A DNA stretch of 64,000 nt from Phycisphaerales bacterium (GCA_030748575.1 JASMLR010000004.1:118101-182100), one strand, 5' to 3'. Numbered from the stretch's first letter, positions 44,132-52,820 are shown. Notes: generated by a model from the letters alone, not told the origin. Numbers and translations are program-made.

Positions 44132-44988
44132 CCAGCGTACGTGCCGCCCTGGCATCAATCGGCCTGCCCGAGCCGGTGTCGGCTTCCTCGCTGGCAGGTG
44201 GGTGCGTGCACGACGTTCGACTGGTCGAGCTTGGCTCTGGAGATCGGGTCGTCTGCAAAGTGGCAGCCGGCGCTGTTGGCATTGCCATGCTCCAGAGCGA
44301 GACGCGAGGGTTGGCCGCGATCGCCGCCACACGCTCGCTGCGAACACCTCGCGTGCACCAACTGGTGTGCGACGGCGACGGCGCCGTGCTTGTCATGGAG
44401 TACCTCCCGAAGGGTACGGAGGGAGACTGGGCACGGGCGGGCCGGCAACTGGCCCAGATGCATGCCGCCGAAGCGGGACCGCGATACGGGAGCGAGGAGG
44501 AGGTGTGGCTTGGGGGGACACGCCTCAGGAGCGGGTGGGATCACGACTGGTGCGAGCATCTGGCGGAGCGGCGTCTGCGGCCGCTTCTGCGGGATGTCCT
44601 TGATTCACGTGCGATCGGCGAGCGTGAGGCTGCAGCGATCGATGCCGTGATCGCCGGGCTTCCAGCGAGGATCCCTGCCGCGCCCACGGCATCCCTGCTA
44701 CACGGCGACTTGTGGGCCGGAAACTTTCACATCATGCGCGATGGGGGGGTCGCCGTATTGGACCCAGCCGCAGTCATCGGCGATCCGTTTCTGGACATCG
44801 CCATGTCATCGCTGTTTGGAGGCGTGCCCCGCGCATTCTTCGGCGCGTGGAGGGAGTCGTTCGGGGATGAAGAGGCCGAGGACGAACGGATCGCGGCCGG
44901 CCAGATGCTGCACCTTCTGAACCATGTCAGGCTGTTTGGTGCCGGGTACGTTCCGCAGCTCATGGGCGTCGTGGCAGCGTTGGAGTGA
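44128..44988 (+). CDS. Fructosamine/ketosamine kinase family protein
   Basis: The 286-residue protein belongs to the fructosamine kinase family: LAGGCVHDVRLVEL, VCKVAAG, LVMEYLPKG, and the kinase core HGDLWAGNFHI with LDPAAVIGDPFLDIAM. Family members phosphorylate sugar adducts on protein lysines so that the adducts fall off, a deglycation repair step. Bacterial members often prefer ribulosamines or erythrulosamines. It overlaps the phosphatase gene by ATGA and ends five bases before the convergent serC gene. Confidence 0.88.
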   Translation: MTSVRAALASIGLPEPVSASSLAGGCVHDVRLVELGSGDRVVCKVAAGAVGIAMLQSETRGLAAIAATRSLRTPRVHQLVCDGDGAVLVMEYLPKGTEGDWARAGRQLAQMHAAEAGPRYGSEEEVWLGGTRLRSGWDHDWCEHLAERRLRPLLRDVLDSRAIGEREAAAIDAVIAGLPARIPAAPTASLLHGDLWAGNFHIMRDGGVAVLDPAAVIGDPFLDIAMSSLFGGVPRAFFGAWRESFGDEEAEDERIAAGQMLHLLNHVRLFGAGYVPQLMGVVAALE

Positions 44989-44993
44989 GCAGA

Positions 44994-46094
44994 TCAGCCG
45001 TTGGATGCCGCAAAGGCAGCCATGAAGTCGGCCAGGCGGCGACACCCGTCCTCGGGGAACGCGTTGTAGATCGACGCGCGGATGCCTCCGACGCTTCGGT
45101 GTCCCTTGAGCGTTGACATGCCTTCGGCCGCCGCTTCTGCGATGAAGGCCGCGTCCAGCTCTGCGCTTGGTGTTGTAAACGGGATGTTCATCAGACTTCG
45201 GCACGCAGGGTCTGCGTGGCCCGAGTAGAACCCGTTCGATTCGTCGATGGCTGAGTAGAGGATCGCGGCCTTGCGCCGGTTCATGTCGGCAATGGCCTCA
45301 AGGCCGCCGAGCGAGCGAATCCATTTGAACACGAGGCCCGCGCAATAGACGCCGAACACCGGCGGTGTGTTGTAGCGGGATCCCTTCTTGGCATGGATGT
45401 CGTATCGAAGCATGGCAGGAAGGTCCGTGTTGGCCCGCTCCAGCATCGATCGGCGAATGATGACCAGCGTCACGCCAGCGGGTCCGATGTTCTTCTGCGC
45501 GCCAGCGAAGACGAGATCGTGACTTGCCCAGTCGATTGGCCTGCTGAAAATGTCACTGCTCATGTCGGCGACCAGGGGCGCCTCACACTGTGGAGGCTCG
45601 GCCCAGGCGGTCCCATAGATCGTGTTGTTGGTGCAGTACCAGCCATACGCAGCGCCATCGGACCATTGAATCTCGCCTGGCGAAGGAAGTGTTCGGTAGC
45701 CACCGTCCTTGCCACTCCACGCCGTATGAACGGCGCCTGCCTTGCTGCCATCCGCAATTGCCTTGGCCGTCCAGGAGCCTGTGTCCACGTAGTCACCGGT
45801 CCTCCCGGCCGGGAGGAAGTTCATCGGGACCATGGCGAACTGCATGGAGGCGCCGCCCTGCAGAAACAGGATCTCAAAGTCGTCCGGAATGTCACCAACG
45901 GCCCTGCAGTCCGCCACGGCTTCGTCAAAGACGCGATCGATGGCCGGTCCCCGATGGCTGTGCTCAAGCACGCCAATGCCTGTGCCGTCGAGGTCGAGCA
46001 TGTCGCGGGCGGCCTGCTCAAGGACACACTCAGGAAGCACGGCCGGTCCAGCAGAAAAGTTGAGGGTGGTGCGTGAGGCGGTGACGGTCGTCAT
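44994..46094 (-). CDS. serC: Phosphoserine aminotransferase
   Basis: The 366-residue PLP enzyme converts 3-phosphohydroxypyruvate and glutamate to phosphoserine and 2-oxoglutarate, the second step of serine synthesis. It has the family opening LNFSAGPAVLPECVL, the HRGPAIDRVF block, FLQGGASMQFAMVP, and the PLP-lysine segment GAQKNIGPAGV. It follows serA on the same strand by 24 bases and is the last gene of the operon. Confidence 0.95.
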   Translation of the reverse strand: MTTVTASRTTLNFSAGPAVLPECVLEQAARDMLDLDGTGIGVLEHSHRGPAIDRVFDEAVADCRAVGDIPDDFEILFLQGGASMQFAMVPMNFLPAGRTGDYVDTGSWTAKAIADGSKAGAVHTAWSGKDGGYRTLPSPGEIQWSDGAAYGWYCTNNTIYGTAWAEPPQCEAPLVADMSSDIFSRPIDWASHDLVFAGAQKNIGPAGVTLVIIRRSMLERANTDLPAMLRYDIHAKKGSRYNTPPVFGVYCAGLVFKWIRSLGGLEAIADMNRRKAAILYSAIDESNGFYSGHADPACRSLMNIPFTTPSAELDAAFIAEAAAEGMSTLKGHRSVGGIRASIYNAFPEDGCRRLADFMAAFAASNG

Positions 46095-46118
46095 GGTGTG
46101 CTCCAGAGTGCGTATGGC

Positions 46119-47381
46119 TCAGCGGGGCTGAATGTCCGCTGCAGTGACGGCGAGGATGAGATCGTGGCTGCGAATCAGGTCGAGATCAGACGTGTCTACC
46201 GCGCCATCAATCTGAATGCGGGCGACTGCGGCCTGGCCACCTTCATAGATGACGTTTTCCATCTCCTCGATGTTCTGCCCGCTGCGGCCGAGGACTTCAA
46301 AGACATGGGCCAGAACGCCAGGGCGATTGAGGTGCCGCACGGTCAAGGTGGTCGAAGCGGGCGTCGTGGATGCGATGTTGACGCAGTTCGGAACTTCTCC
46401 CGTTTGGACCCACGTCTTCAGAACGCGCGCCGCTTCGCCCGCAATGGCCTCCTGGGCCTGCTCCGTGCTGGCGCCCACGTGGTGGGTTCCATAGACCCCC
46501 GCCTGGTCCACGATGGCGCTGGCAAAGGCCGTGTCGCCGGAGCCTGGCTCCTGATCGAACACGTCCAGGCCGACGCGGAGGCCCTTCTGCTGCACTGCGT
46601 CTGCGAGTGCGGTCTCGTCAACGACGGCGCCGCGCGTCGTATTGACCAGGATCGCCCCTTCCTTCATCGCGCTGCAGAATGCTTCGTTGACCAGGTGTCG
46701 GGTGTCGGGTGTTGATGCGACGTGCAGGGAAACGACATCGGATCTGGCGGCCAGATCCAGCACAGAGTTGCAGTACTCCACGCCCAGTTCCGCTGCCGAC
46801 TCTTCCGTCAGGCTTCGGCTCCAGGCGATGACCTTCATGCCAAAGGCGCGGCCGCGGGCGGCGACTTCTTCGCCAATCCGCCCCAGCCCGACAACTCCCA
46901 GCGTTCGCCCATACAGGCCTGCGGCCTTGGCGTAGGTCTTCTTCGCCCAGACGCCGGCCCGCAGATCGGCGCACTGGTCCGGGATGCGGCGATCACAGGA
47001 GAGAATGAGCCCCCAGGCAATCTCAGCGACCGCGATGGCATTCATGCCGGGGCAATTCGCGACGGGAATGCCTCTCGCTGATGCGGCTGCGACGTCGATG
47101 GTGTCGTACCCCGCGCCCGCTCGCACGACCAGACCAAGATGGTCGGCTGCTTCGAACACGGCCTCAGGCACCTTGGTGCTTCGAACGATGAGCGCATGCG
47201 GCTTGCGGGTCGTCACGGCCTCGACGAGCGTGTCGCCGGAGAGCGACGGGTCAACATGCACGTCGCATCCGAGTTCGCGAAGTGATGCTGCGCCTCGATC
47301 GCTGAACGAATCCGCAATGAGCACCGACGTGGTCGCGGTCTGGGGCTGGTCCGTTGAGGTATCTGCCATCGTCTGATTCAT
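46119..47381 (-). CDS. serA: D-3-phosphoglycerate dehydrogenase with ACT domain
   Basis: The 420-residue enzyme oxidises 3-phosphoglycerate with NAD, the first step of serine synthesis. It has the Rossmann motif GLGRIGEEVAARG, the catalytic NTTRGAVVDE segment, and a late GTHHVGASTEQAQ with the active-site His. A C-terminal ACT-type regulatory domain covers about residues 340-415 (HLNRPGVLAHVFEVLG). The ATG at 47381 has AGGAGA eight bases upstream and overlaps the DUF1015 stop codon as ATGA. Confidence 0.95.
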   Translation of the reverse strand: MNQTMADTSTDQPQTATTSVLIADSFSDRGAASLRELGCDVHVDPSLSGDTLVEAVTTRKPHALIVRSTKVPEAVFEAADHLGLVVRAGAGYDTIDVAAASARGIPVANCPGMNAIAVAEIAWGLILSCDRRIPDQCADLRAGVWAKKTYAKAAGLYGRTLGVVGLGRIGEEVAARGRAFGMKVIAWSRSLTEESAAELGVEYCNSVLDLAARSDVVSLHVASTPDTRHLVNEAFCSAMKEGAILVNTTRGAVVDETALADAVQQKGLRVGLDVFDQEPGSGDTAFASAIVDQAGVYGTHHVGASTEQAQEAIAGEAARVLKTWVQTGEVPNCVNIASTTPASTTLTVRHLNRPGVLAHVFEVLGRSGQNIEEMENVIYEGGQAAVARIQIDGAVDTSDLDLIRSHDLILAVTAADIQPR

Positions 47382-48652
47382 GAAGTCGTCTCCTGGACGT
47401 GTTCTGGCTGGGGGTGCTCGCAGGAGGCCGAATCCATGGCGTGCACAAAGAGCCCGCTTCGGAGCTTCGGCTCGAACCATGTGGACTTCGGCGGCATGCA
47501 CTTGCCATCGTCCGATACGGCGAGCAGTTGATCCATGCTCGTTGCGTGCAGTGCAAACGCAGCGCCGCCCGCTGCAACGCGAGCCTCCAATTCATCCGTT
47601 CCGCGAATGCCGCCTACAAAGGAGATCCGCTCGTCAGTTCGGGGGTCGCCGATGCCCAGAATCGGCGTGAGCACCCGATCCTGAAGGATCGAAACGTCGA
47701 GAGAGCCGATGGAGTCCGACCAGTCCACGCTGCCTTCGTCGATGGCCAGCATCCACCAGGTGCCATCGACATGCACACCGAACGTGCAGGGGCGGTCGGG
47801 CTCGGGCGTGTCTGTTGTGACCAGTTCGCCGCAGCGGCCGAGCGCTTCGAGAAACGCTTCTGTGCTCATGCCATTGAGGTCGCGAACGACCCGGTTGTAC
47901 GGAAGGACGCTGAGCGATTCGGCCGGGAAGAGCACCGAGAGGAACCAGTTGTACTCCTCGGATCCGGTGTGGCTCGGATTCTGGCCGGCCAGGTGCGTCG
48001 CGGCTCGCTCGGCGCTGGCACTTCGGTGGTGCCCGTCGGCCACATACGCGTGGGGCACGTTCGCCATCAGCGCGATGTACGGCTCCGGATCGGCGACATC
48101 CCAGACCGTATGCGTGACGCCATCGGGGGTGACAAAGTGGCACCAGGGCCGGCGGGCCTGATCATTGGCAATCAGGGCCTCCAGTTCGGCATCGTTTCGA
48201 TAGGCCAGAAACACGGGGCCTGTGTGGGCATCCAGGGACAGCAGGTGGCGGGTGCGATCATCTTCCTTGTCCTGCCGCGTCTTCTCATGCTTTCGGATGA
48301 TGTCGGTCCGGTAGTCATCGACGTGACAGCAGCAGACCAGGCCCGTCTGGCTGCGGCCGTTCCAGACCTGACGGTACAGATGGATGCCCGGAGTCTGCTC
48401 ACGCCGAAGCATGCCTTCCGAGAGCAGGCGGTCGAGGCCGGCGCGGGCGGCCCCGTACACGGCATCGCTGTACGGATCGGTGCCGTCCGGGAGGCCGATC
48501 TCAGGCCGAATGACATGAAGAAACGAACTCGGATTGCCTTCGGCAAGTGCCAGTGCTTCTGCCGTTGACACAACGTCATATGGAGGGGAGGAGACACGCG
48601 CCGCTTGGGAGGCTGGCGGACGGATGGCATCGAAGGCCTTGATGTGTACCAC
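47378..48652 (-). CDS. DUF1015 family protein
   Basis: The 424-residue protein matches DUF1015: SSPPYDVVSTAEA near the start, then a NPSSFLHVIRPE block and the YVADGHHRSASAERA motif. The DGHHR motif resembles the active-site signature of the ParB/sulfiredoxin fold, in which some proteins phosphorylate free serine. No biochemical function is established to my knowledge. The start GTG at 48652 has AGGAG nine bases upstream. It is the first gene of the operon with serA and serC, so a role linked to serine or phosphoserine metabolism is likely but inferred. Confidence 0.85.
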   Translation of the reverse strand: MVHIKAFDAIRPPASQAARVSSPPYDVVSTAEALALAEGNPSSFLHVIRPEIGLPDGTDPYSDAVYGAARAGLDRLLSEGMLRREQTPGIHLYRQVWNGRSQTGLVCCCHVDDYRTDIIRKHEKTRQDKEDDRTRHLLSLDAHTGPVFLAYRNDAELEALIANDQARRPWCHFVTPDGVTHTVWDVADPEPYIALMANVPHAYVADGHHRSASAERAATHLAGQNPSHTGSEEYNWFLSVLFPAESLSVLPYNRVVRDLNGMSTEAFLEALGRCGELVTTDTPEPDRPCTFGVHVDGTWWMLAIDEGSVDWSDSIGSLDVSILQDRVLTPILGIGDPRTDERISFVGGIRGTDELEARVAAGGAAFALHATSMDQLLAVSDDGKCMPPKSTWFEPKLRSGLFVHAMDSASCEHPQPEHVQETTS

Positions 48653-48912
48653 GCTGGAGGACTCCTGTGCCTGCCGTGTCGAGGGGGTGGATTCTACCAC
48701 TGCAAGGCTCGCCACCGGGCTGTATGGACGGGCTCTGCGGTTTGGTGGGGCTGGGGCGGGTCCATGGCGTCCATGAATTGACGCAAGTCCGGGACGTCGG
48801 TGAAGCGAGGCAGGGGGGCGGCCGATTGTGAGGGCGGACCCAGACAACAGCCCGGTGTATCCCGACGACCGCGTGGGTCGGTCGGACCAGCCCGGTAGGG
48901 AGTTCTTTGAAG

Positions 48913-49329
48913 ATGACCCATCGCATTCGTCGTGCCGCCGCCCGCGGCTTCACCCTGATCGAAATTCTGATTGTCGTCGTGATTCTCGGCATTCTGGCCG
49001 CCATCATCATTCCGCAGTTCACCAATGCGGCCGACGACGCCAGCATCAGCAGCGCCCGAACGCAGTTGCAGACCATGCGGAGCCAGATCGAGCTGTACCG
49101 CTCGCAGCAGGGGTCCTATCCGGCTGCCAATGGCGGTGGCGTCGATTGGACCGATCTGACCGGCGCTGACTACCTCCGTGCCGCCCCGACCTGGCCCGCT
49201 AACTTCCGCGAGGTCTACAACGGCACCACGGGCGATCTCACGCTGACGCTCATCGCAGGCCACTCCTATGACATCAATGGCGATGGCAACGTCGATGCAG
49301 CTGACACGACGTCGGTGGAGGGCTGGTGA
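48913..49329 (+). CDS. gspG: GspG-like major pseudopilin/type IV pilin-like protein
   Basis: The 138-residue protein has a class III prepilin leader cut after Gly12 (RRAAARG|FTLIEILIVVVILGILAAIIIPQF) with the conserved Glu at position +5. The body resembles GspG, the major type II secretion pseudopilin. Near the C-terminus is a Ca-binding loop, DINGDGNVDAAD, like those in dockerins; known GspG proteins also bind calcium but in a different loop. AGGGAG precedes ATG 48913. It is the first gene of the secretion cluster, followed by a strong terminator, so it can be made in excess over the rest. Confidence 0.85.
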   Translation: MTHRIRRAAARGFTLIEILIVVVILGILAAIIIPQFTNAADDASISSARTQLQTMRSQIELYRSQQGSYPAANGGGVDWTDLTGADYLRAAPTWPANFREVYNGTTGDLTLTLIAGHSYDINGDGNVDAADTTSVEGW

Positions 49330-49379
49330 ACCACCGACGGCCCACGCTTGCCTGAAACGGGCTTGAAGTGGGCGTGAAA

Positions 49380-49434
49380 CGGGTGCGACCCGGGTGCGAC
49401 CCGGGTGCGACCCGGGTGCGACCCGGGTGCGAAC
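49380..49434 (+). repeat. Five tandem 11-bp repeats (CGGGTGCGACC)
   Basis: Four exact copies and a fifth with one mismatch lie 50 bases after the pseudopilin stop codon and just before its terminator. Each unit contains GGGT-GCG-ACCC, which is self-complementary at its ends. Confidence 0.85.
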
Positions 49435-49446
49435 AAGCGCTTCTAT

Positions 49447-49494
49447 GAGATGCCGGGCATCGGTCGGAGGGGACCGATGCCCGGATCTCGGTTT
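49447..49494 (+). terminator. Strong intrinsic terminator after the pseudopilin gene
   Basis: CCGGGCATCGGTC (49453-49465) pairs perfectly with GACCGATGCCCGG (49472-49484), and outer GAGAT/ATCTC arms extend the stem past a one-base bulge. GGTTTTCC follows. It lies about 120 bases after the pseudopilin stop codon and separates it from the downstream operon. Confidence 0.85.
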
Positions 49495-49617
49495 TCCGCC
49501 CCATGAGGGCGAAAGAAGGGCCTGATCCCGTCGATCTTCCTCCGGTCTGCTGGTTCGGCTCCAGACCCCCCTGCGGCGACGCCGATGGCCCAGAGGGACA
49601 GCAAGGAGGCGATACCC

Positions 49618-49908
49618 ATGAAGCTCATGAACCGCGACACGTACATCTCGATCATGCTCACCCTGACGGCGTGCCTGTTGACGGCCGACCTCTGGGCCAG
49701 GGCGGTCGCCGGACCGCCCCTCCTGGCGACCCCAGCCGCTGCGCAGGGTTCGTCCACGCCCCGAGGCGTTGGCTCGACCGCAGCCCGCGCCTTTGAGCAG
49801 CGGCGAGAAATGGTCTCGCTCCTGAAGGACATCAAAGTCGAACTCAAGGGCGTCCGGGCCGACCTCAAGGCCGCAGCCCCACCTGCTGAGAAGAAGCCAT
49901 CGTCGTGA
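49618..49908 (+). CDS. Small exported or membrane-anchored protein of unknown function
   Basis: The 96-residue protein starts at an ATG with AAGGAGG eight bases upstream. It has an N-terminal hydrophobic segment (ISIMLTLTACLLTADLWA) followed by an Ala/Pro-rich stretch (LLATPAAAQGSS). A short charged helix (RREMVSLLKDIKVELKGVRADLKAA) looks like a coiled coil. I do not recognise a family. It overlaps the GspH-like pseudopilin gene by one base (TGATG), so it belongs to the secretion operon and may be an accessory or assembly factor. Confidence 0.7.
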   Translation: MKLMNRDTYISIMLTLTACLLTADLWARAVAGPPLLATPAAAQGSSTPRGVGSTAARAFEQRREMVSLLKDIKVELKGVRADLKAAAPPAEKKPSS

Positions 49909-50474
49909 TGCACGCCGGATCCAATCCGACCGCCCGGGCCTACACCCTGATCGAAGCGATCGTGGTGATGGTGGTGCTTGCCATTGCGGCTGTGCTGCTC
50001 ATCCCGCATCTCTCCGATCGGGGCGATACGGAACTGCAGGCGGCGGCGCGGCAGTTGGTCGCTGACATTTCGTGGGCGCAGTGCGATGCGGTTGCTGGCC
50101 AGGGCTATCGAAGGCTGCACTTCTTTGATGACGGCCGCGGCTGGTGCCTGTATGAAGTAACAGACGCCACCTTCTCAGACCCGTTCGATGAGAACACGGC
50201 CGCGTACGTCGAAGATGTCTGGCGGACCAGACGAGGCGGCGGAGACTTCATCGTCGATTTCTCAGGCGACGAGCGATTTTCCTCGGTCGCCATCTCGGAC
50301 GTCACGACGGCTGAAGGCGGTCGCGAACTCACGTTCGATCAGTTGGGTGGCACAGTCGCTGCGCCCGGTCTCGGGGCCGGCGCCGCATCCGTGACGCTCT
50401 CGGATGGATCGGACAACTGGCAAGTGGGCATCGCCCCGGTGACCGGCCGCGTCGTCGTGTCCAGAGCGGAATGA
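49908..50474 (+). CDS. GspH-like minor pseudopilin
   Basis: The 188-residue protein has a prepilin-type leader and transmembrane segment (TARA|YTLIEAIVVMVVLAIAAVLL) with the conserved Glu. Cleavage would occur after Ala and before Tyr, instead of the usual Gly-Phe. The body has the beta-rich GspH layout and an AARQLVADISWAQ block. It would be a minor subunit at the pseudopilus tip. The GTG at 49905 is an alternative start; the gene overlaps pilM by ATGA. Confidence 0.75.
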   Translation: MHAGSNPTARAYTLIEAIVVMVVLAIAAVLLIPHLSDRGDTELQAAARQLVADISWAQCDAVAGQGYRRLHFFDDGRGWCLYEVTDATFSDPFDENTAAYVEDVWRTRRGGGDFIVDFSGDERFSSVAISDVTTAEGGRELTFDQLGGTVAAPGLGAGAASVTLSDGSDNWQVGIAPVTGRVVVSRAE

Positions 50475-51589
50475 CGGGAGTTGCAGCAGTGAACTTCATG
50501 ACCAGCCGCCTCGGCGCCCCGACAGGCCACGTTGGAATCGCTTTCGAAGATCGCGATATCCACATGCTGCAATTGCGGGAATACCGCGACGGGCTGAAGG
50601 TGATGGGTGCGGCACTCGTTCCCGGATCCGAAGGGGATCGCTCCAGCGAGCAACTTGCGGAGTCCCTTCGGTCGGCGTTTATCACCGGCGGCTTTGTAGG
50701 CCGCAAGTGTGTCGTGTCTGTGCCGCGGAGCGACGTCTGGATGCAGGTCGTCCGCTTGCCGCACATGCCCGACGGCGAACTCAACGAAGCTGTTGCGTGG
50801 GAAGCTGCGGAGCGGTTTGAACTGGATCGCGAGGCGCTGCAGTGCGACTGGATCCAGACGGGCGGCTCAGCCGGTGATCGTCAGGAGGTGCTGATCATCG
50901 CCGTCAACCGGAGCTGCCTTGATGCCCGGCTCAACTCGGTGCTGCAGGCGGGCTTTCGCCCTGTAGCCGTGGAGGCGGGGTTTACAGGTGTGGCGCGTCT
51001 CTTCAGCCGCCAGTTCCGCCGAGAGGCTGACGGGGGCCGCGTACGCGCGGTGCTCGACGTCGGCTCGAGCGGATCGATGCTCATGGTGCTTCGTGGCCGC
51101 GATCTCGCGTTCTGCAAACCCGTATCCGTTGGTGGCCGGCACCTCGATGACCGTGTTGCAGCGCAGCTGGACCTCGATCTTGAAGGGGCCCGCGACCTCC
51201 GTGCTGCGCGGCTGGACGGCGGTACGCCGCTGGATCCATCGACAGATGGGGCCGTTGGCGACGCCGTGAGGCCGGTTCTGGCGGAGTTGGCGCGTGAGGC
51301 CATGCGGTGCCTCAGGCACTACAGCGTGTCCGTGCGTGGTGAGCGGCCCGAGTACCTCGTGCTCAGTGGTGCCGACGCCTCCGAGCCTGGTCTGGCCGGC
51401 ATGGTGCACGGCGTGTGCCGTGTTGATGTGCATCTCGATGATGAGGCGCAGAGCGTCACGACCCTCTCGCAGGGGCTTGCCGAGTCGCTGCCGGGCCGCG
51501 CCGGCCCGGTCGGCGGATGGGTCGCGGCTGCGGGCCTGAGCTTGCGGGGCGTTGAACCCCGTCGTTCAAGCGGAAGGCGGGCCGCATGA
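50471..51589 (+). CDS. pilM: PilM-like actin-fold ATPase of the pilus/secretion platform
   Basis: The 372-residue cytoplasmic protein has the PilM layout: an N-terminal GHVGIAFEDRDIHMLQL strand, the VVRLPHMPDGELNEAVAWEAAERF block typical of PilM, and AVLDVGSSGSMLMVLRG as the second phosphate-binding loop of the actin-like fold. PilM binds the cytoplasmic end of PilN and couples the platform to the ATPase. It overlaps the genes on both sides by ATGA. Confidence 0.85.
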   Translation: MTGVAAVNFMTSRLGAPTGHVGIAFEDRDIHMLQLREYRDGLKVMGAALVPGSEGDRSSEQLAESLRSAFITGGFVGRKCVVSVPRSDVWMQVVRLPHMPDGELNEAVAWEAAERFELDREALQCDWIQTGGSAGDRQEVLIIAVNRSCLDARLNSVLQAGFRPVAVEAGFTGVARLFSRQFRREADGGRVRAVLDVGSSGSMLMVLRGRDLAFCKPVSVGGRHLDDRVAAQLDLDLEGARDLRAARLDGGTPLDPSTDGAVGDAVRPVLAELAREAMRCLRHYSVSVRGERPEYLVLSGADASEPGLAGMVHGVCRVDVHLDDEAQSVTTLSQGLAESLPGRAGPVGGWVAAAGLSLRGVEPRRSSGRRAA

Positions 51590-52248
51590 CCAATCGCGAC
51601 ATTGATCTCATGCCCAAGGACGTCCGCGCCCGCGCTGAGGCGGGGCAGCGTGTGCGCCGCGCTGTGGGGGTCTGTCTGGTGATCGCCGGTCTGGCTGGCG
51701 GCGCTGCGACGTGGGCCCACATTCGGTCCGAGCGGGCATCGAGCGAACTTGTCCGCCTTGAAGCCATGGCGAGCCAGAGCCTGGAACTTGAATCGCAGGC
51801 TGCTGCCTGCGGCCATGCCGCTGAAGCGATCGAATCGGCCATTCACGACTATCACGCTGTAGCCCTGCCGATGCCGGTGACGTCGTTGGTTGCCGGGATC
51901 GTGGAGTCGCTTCCGAGCGGTGGTACGTTGGAGTCACTCTCGATCGCGTACGACGACGGACGGCGTCTCGGCGCCGACGAGGCGAGCCCACGCCGGTTGC
52001 TCGGCACGATTGAAGGCTTCGCTTCCACGGATGAGGACGTGGCGGTACTCGCCCGGCGTCTGGCTGCCCAGTCACCCTTTGAAAACGTCAGGCTTGAAGC
52101 AAGTCGATCCAAGGTTGTGCGAGGTCGTCCGGCTCGCGGGTTCAGCATCCTGTTCGGAATCACGCTTGATCGGACATTCATCGTGCGCCGGCCCGGCGAG
52201 GTCGACGTCGGTGGATCTATGGCCAAGGCCGAGGAGGCGGGGCAGTGA
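51586..52248 (+). CDS. pilN: PilN-like inner-membrane platform protein
   Basis: The 220-residue protein has a short cytoplasmic N-terminus with the NRDIDLMPKD motif, like the PilM-binding INLLP motif of PilN. One membrane helix (AVGVCLVIAGLAGGAATWA) is followed by a periplasmic coiled coil and a ferredoxin-like domain. It pairs with PilM (upstream) and PilO (downstream), overlapping both. Confidence 0.8.
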   Translation: MTNRDIDLMPKDVRARAEAGQRVRRAVGVCLVIAGLAGGAATWAHIRSERASSELVRLEAMASQSLELESQAAACGHAAEAIESAIHDYHAVALPMPVTSLVAGIVESLPSGGTLESLSIAYDDGRRLGADEASPRRLLGTIEGFASTDEDVAVLARRLAAQSPFENVRLEASRSKVVRGRPARGFSILFGITLDRTFIVRRPGEVDVGGSMAKAEEAGQ

Positions 52249-52820
52249 AGGGCAGACGAACAGAGCGATATGCCGTCTTCGCCACACTGGTTGCGGCGGG
52301 CCTGCTGACCTGGTGGTCCACCCTGCCAAACTGGGCTGAGGCGGACGAACGGTCCGTGCGAATCCATGAACTGAACCGGAAGGTCGGGGCCCTGGCCCAG
52401 GCGCAGTTGGCGCTCGAAGCCGAAACGTCGCGACTTGCCGCAGCGAGGTCTCGCCAGGACTCCGAGTGCCGCAGTGTGCCTCAGACGGCCGACGTCGCCG
52501 GGCTGATGCAGGCTCTCGCCCTGGAAGTGGACGGTGCGGTCGTACGCGACCAGACCTTTACGGTCATGGACCGCCCGAAACCCGAAGCCGATCGCTTTCA
52601 GGTGCTTCCCGTGCAGATTGAGGTCGACGCGGACTTTGCATCCGTCTGGTCAGTGATTGAACGGGCGGAGGGCTTGCCCAGGCTTCTGCGAATCTCCGGG
52701 CTGGAGATCTCCATGATCGATCGAAAGCAGCTCGTGCCGGGTGCATCGCAGCCACTGCATGCGACGGTATCTCTGGATGTCGTGTACGCGCCACCGGGGA
52801 GCGAGGAGGTTGCGCCATGA
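52245..52820 (+). CDS. pilO: PilO-like inner-membrane platform protein
   Basis: The 191-residue protein has one N-terminal helix (YAVFATLVAAGLLTWW), a coiled coil (about residues 35-75) and a PilO-like periplasmic domain (about 90-185; FQVLPVQIEVDADFASVWSVIE, LPRLLRISGLEISM). PilO forms the periplasmic heterodimer with PilN. The start is GTG, overlapping the pilN stop codon. Confidence 0.78.
   Translation: MKGRRTERYAVFATLVAAGLLTWWSTLPNWAEADERSVRIHELNRKVGALAQAQLALEAETSRLAAARSRQDSECRSVPQTADVAGLMQALALEVDGAVVRDQTFTVMDRPKPEADRFQVLPVQIEVDADFASVWSVIERAEGLPRLLRISGLEISMIDRKQLVPGASQPLHATVSLDVVYAPPGSEEVAP

Noticed and set aside
49380..49434. Possible CRISPR-type array
   Set aside because: Units are 11 bases and directly adjacent with no spacers, so this is a simple tandem repeat.
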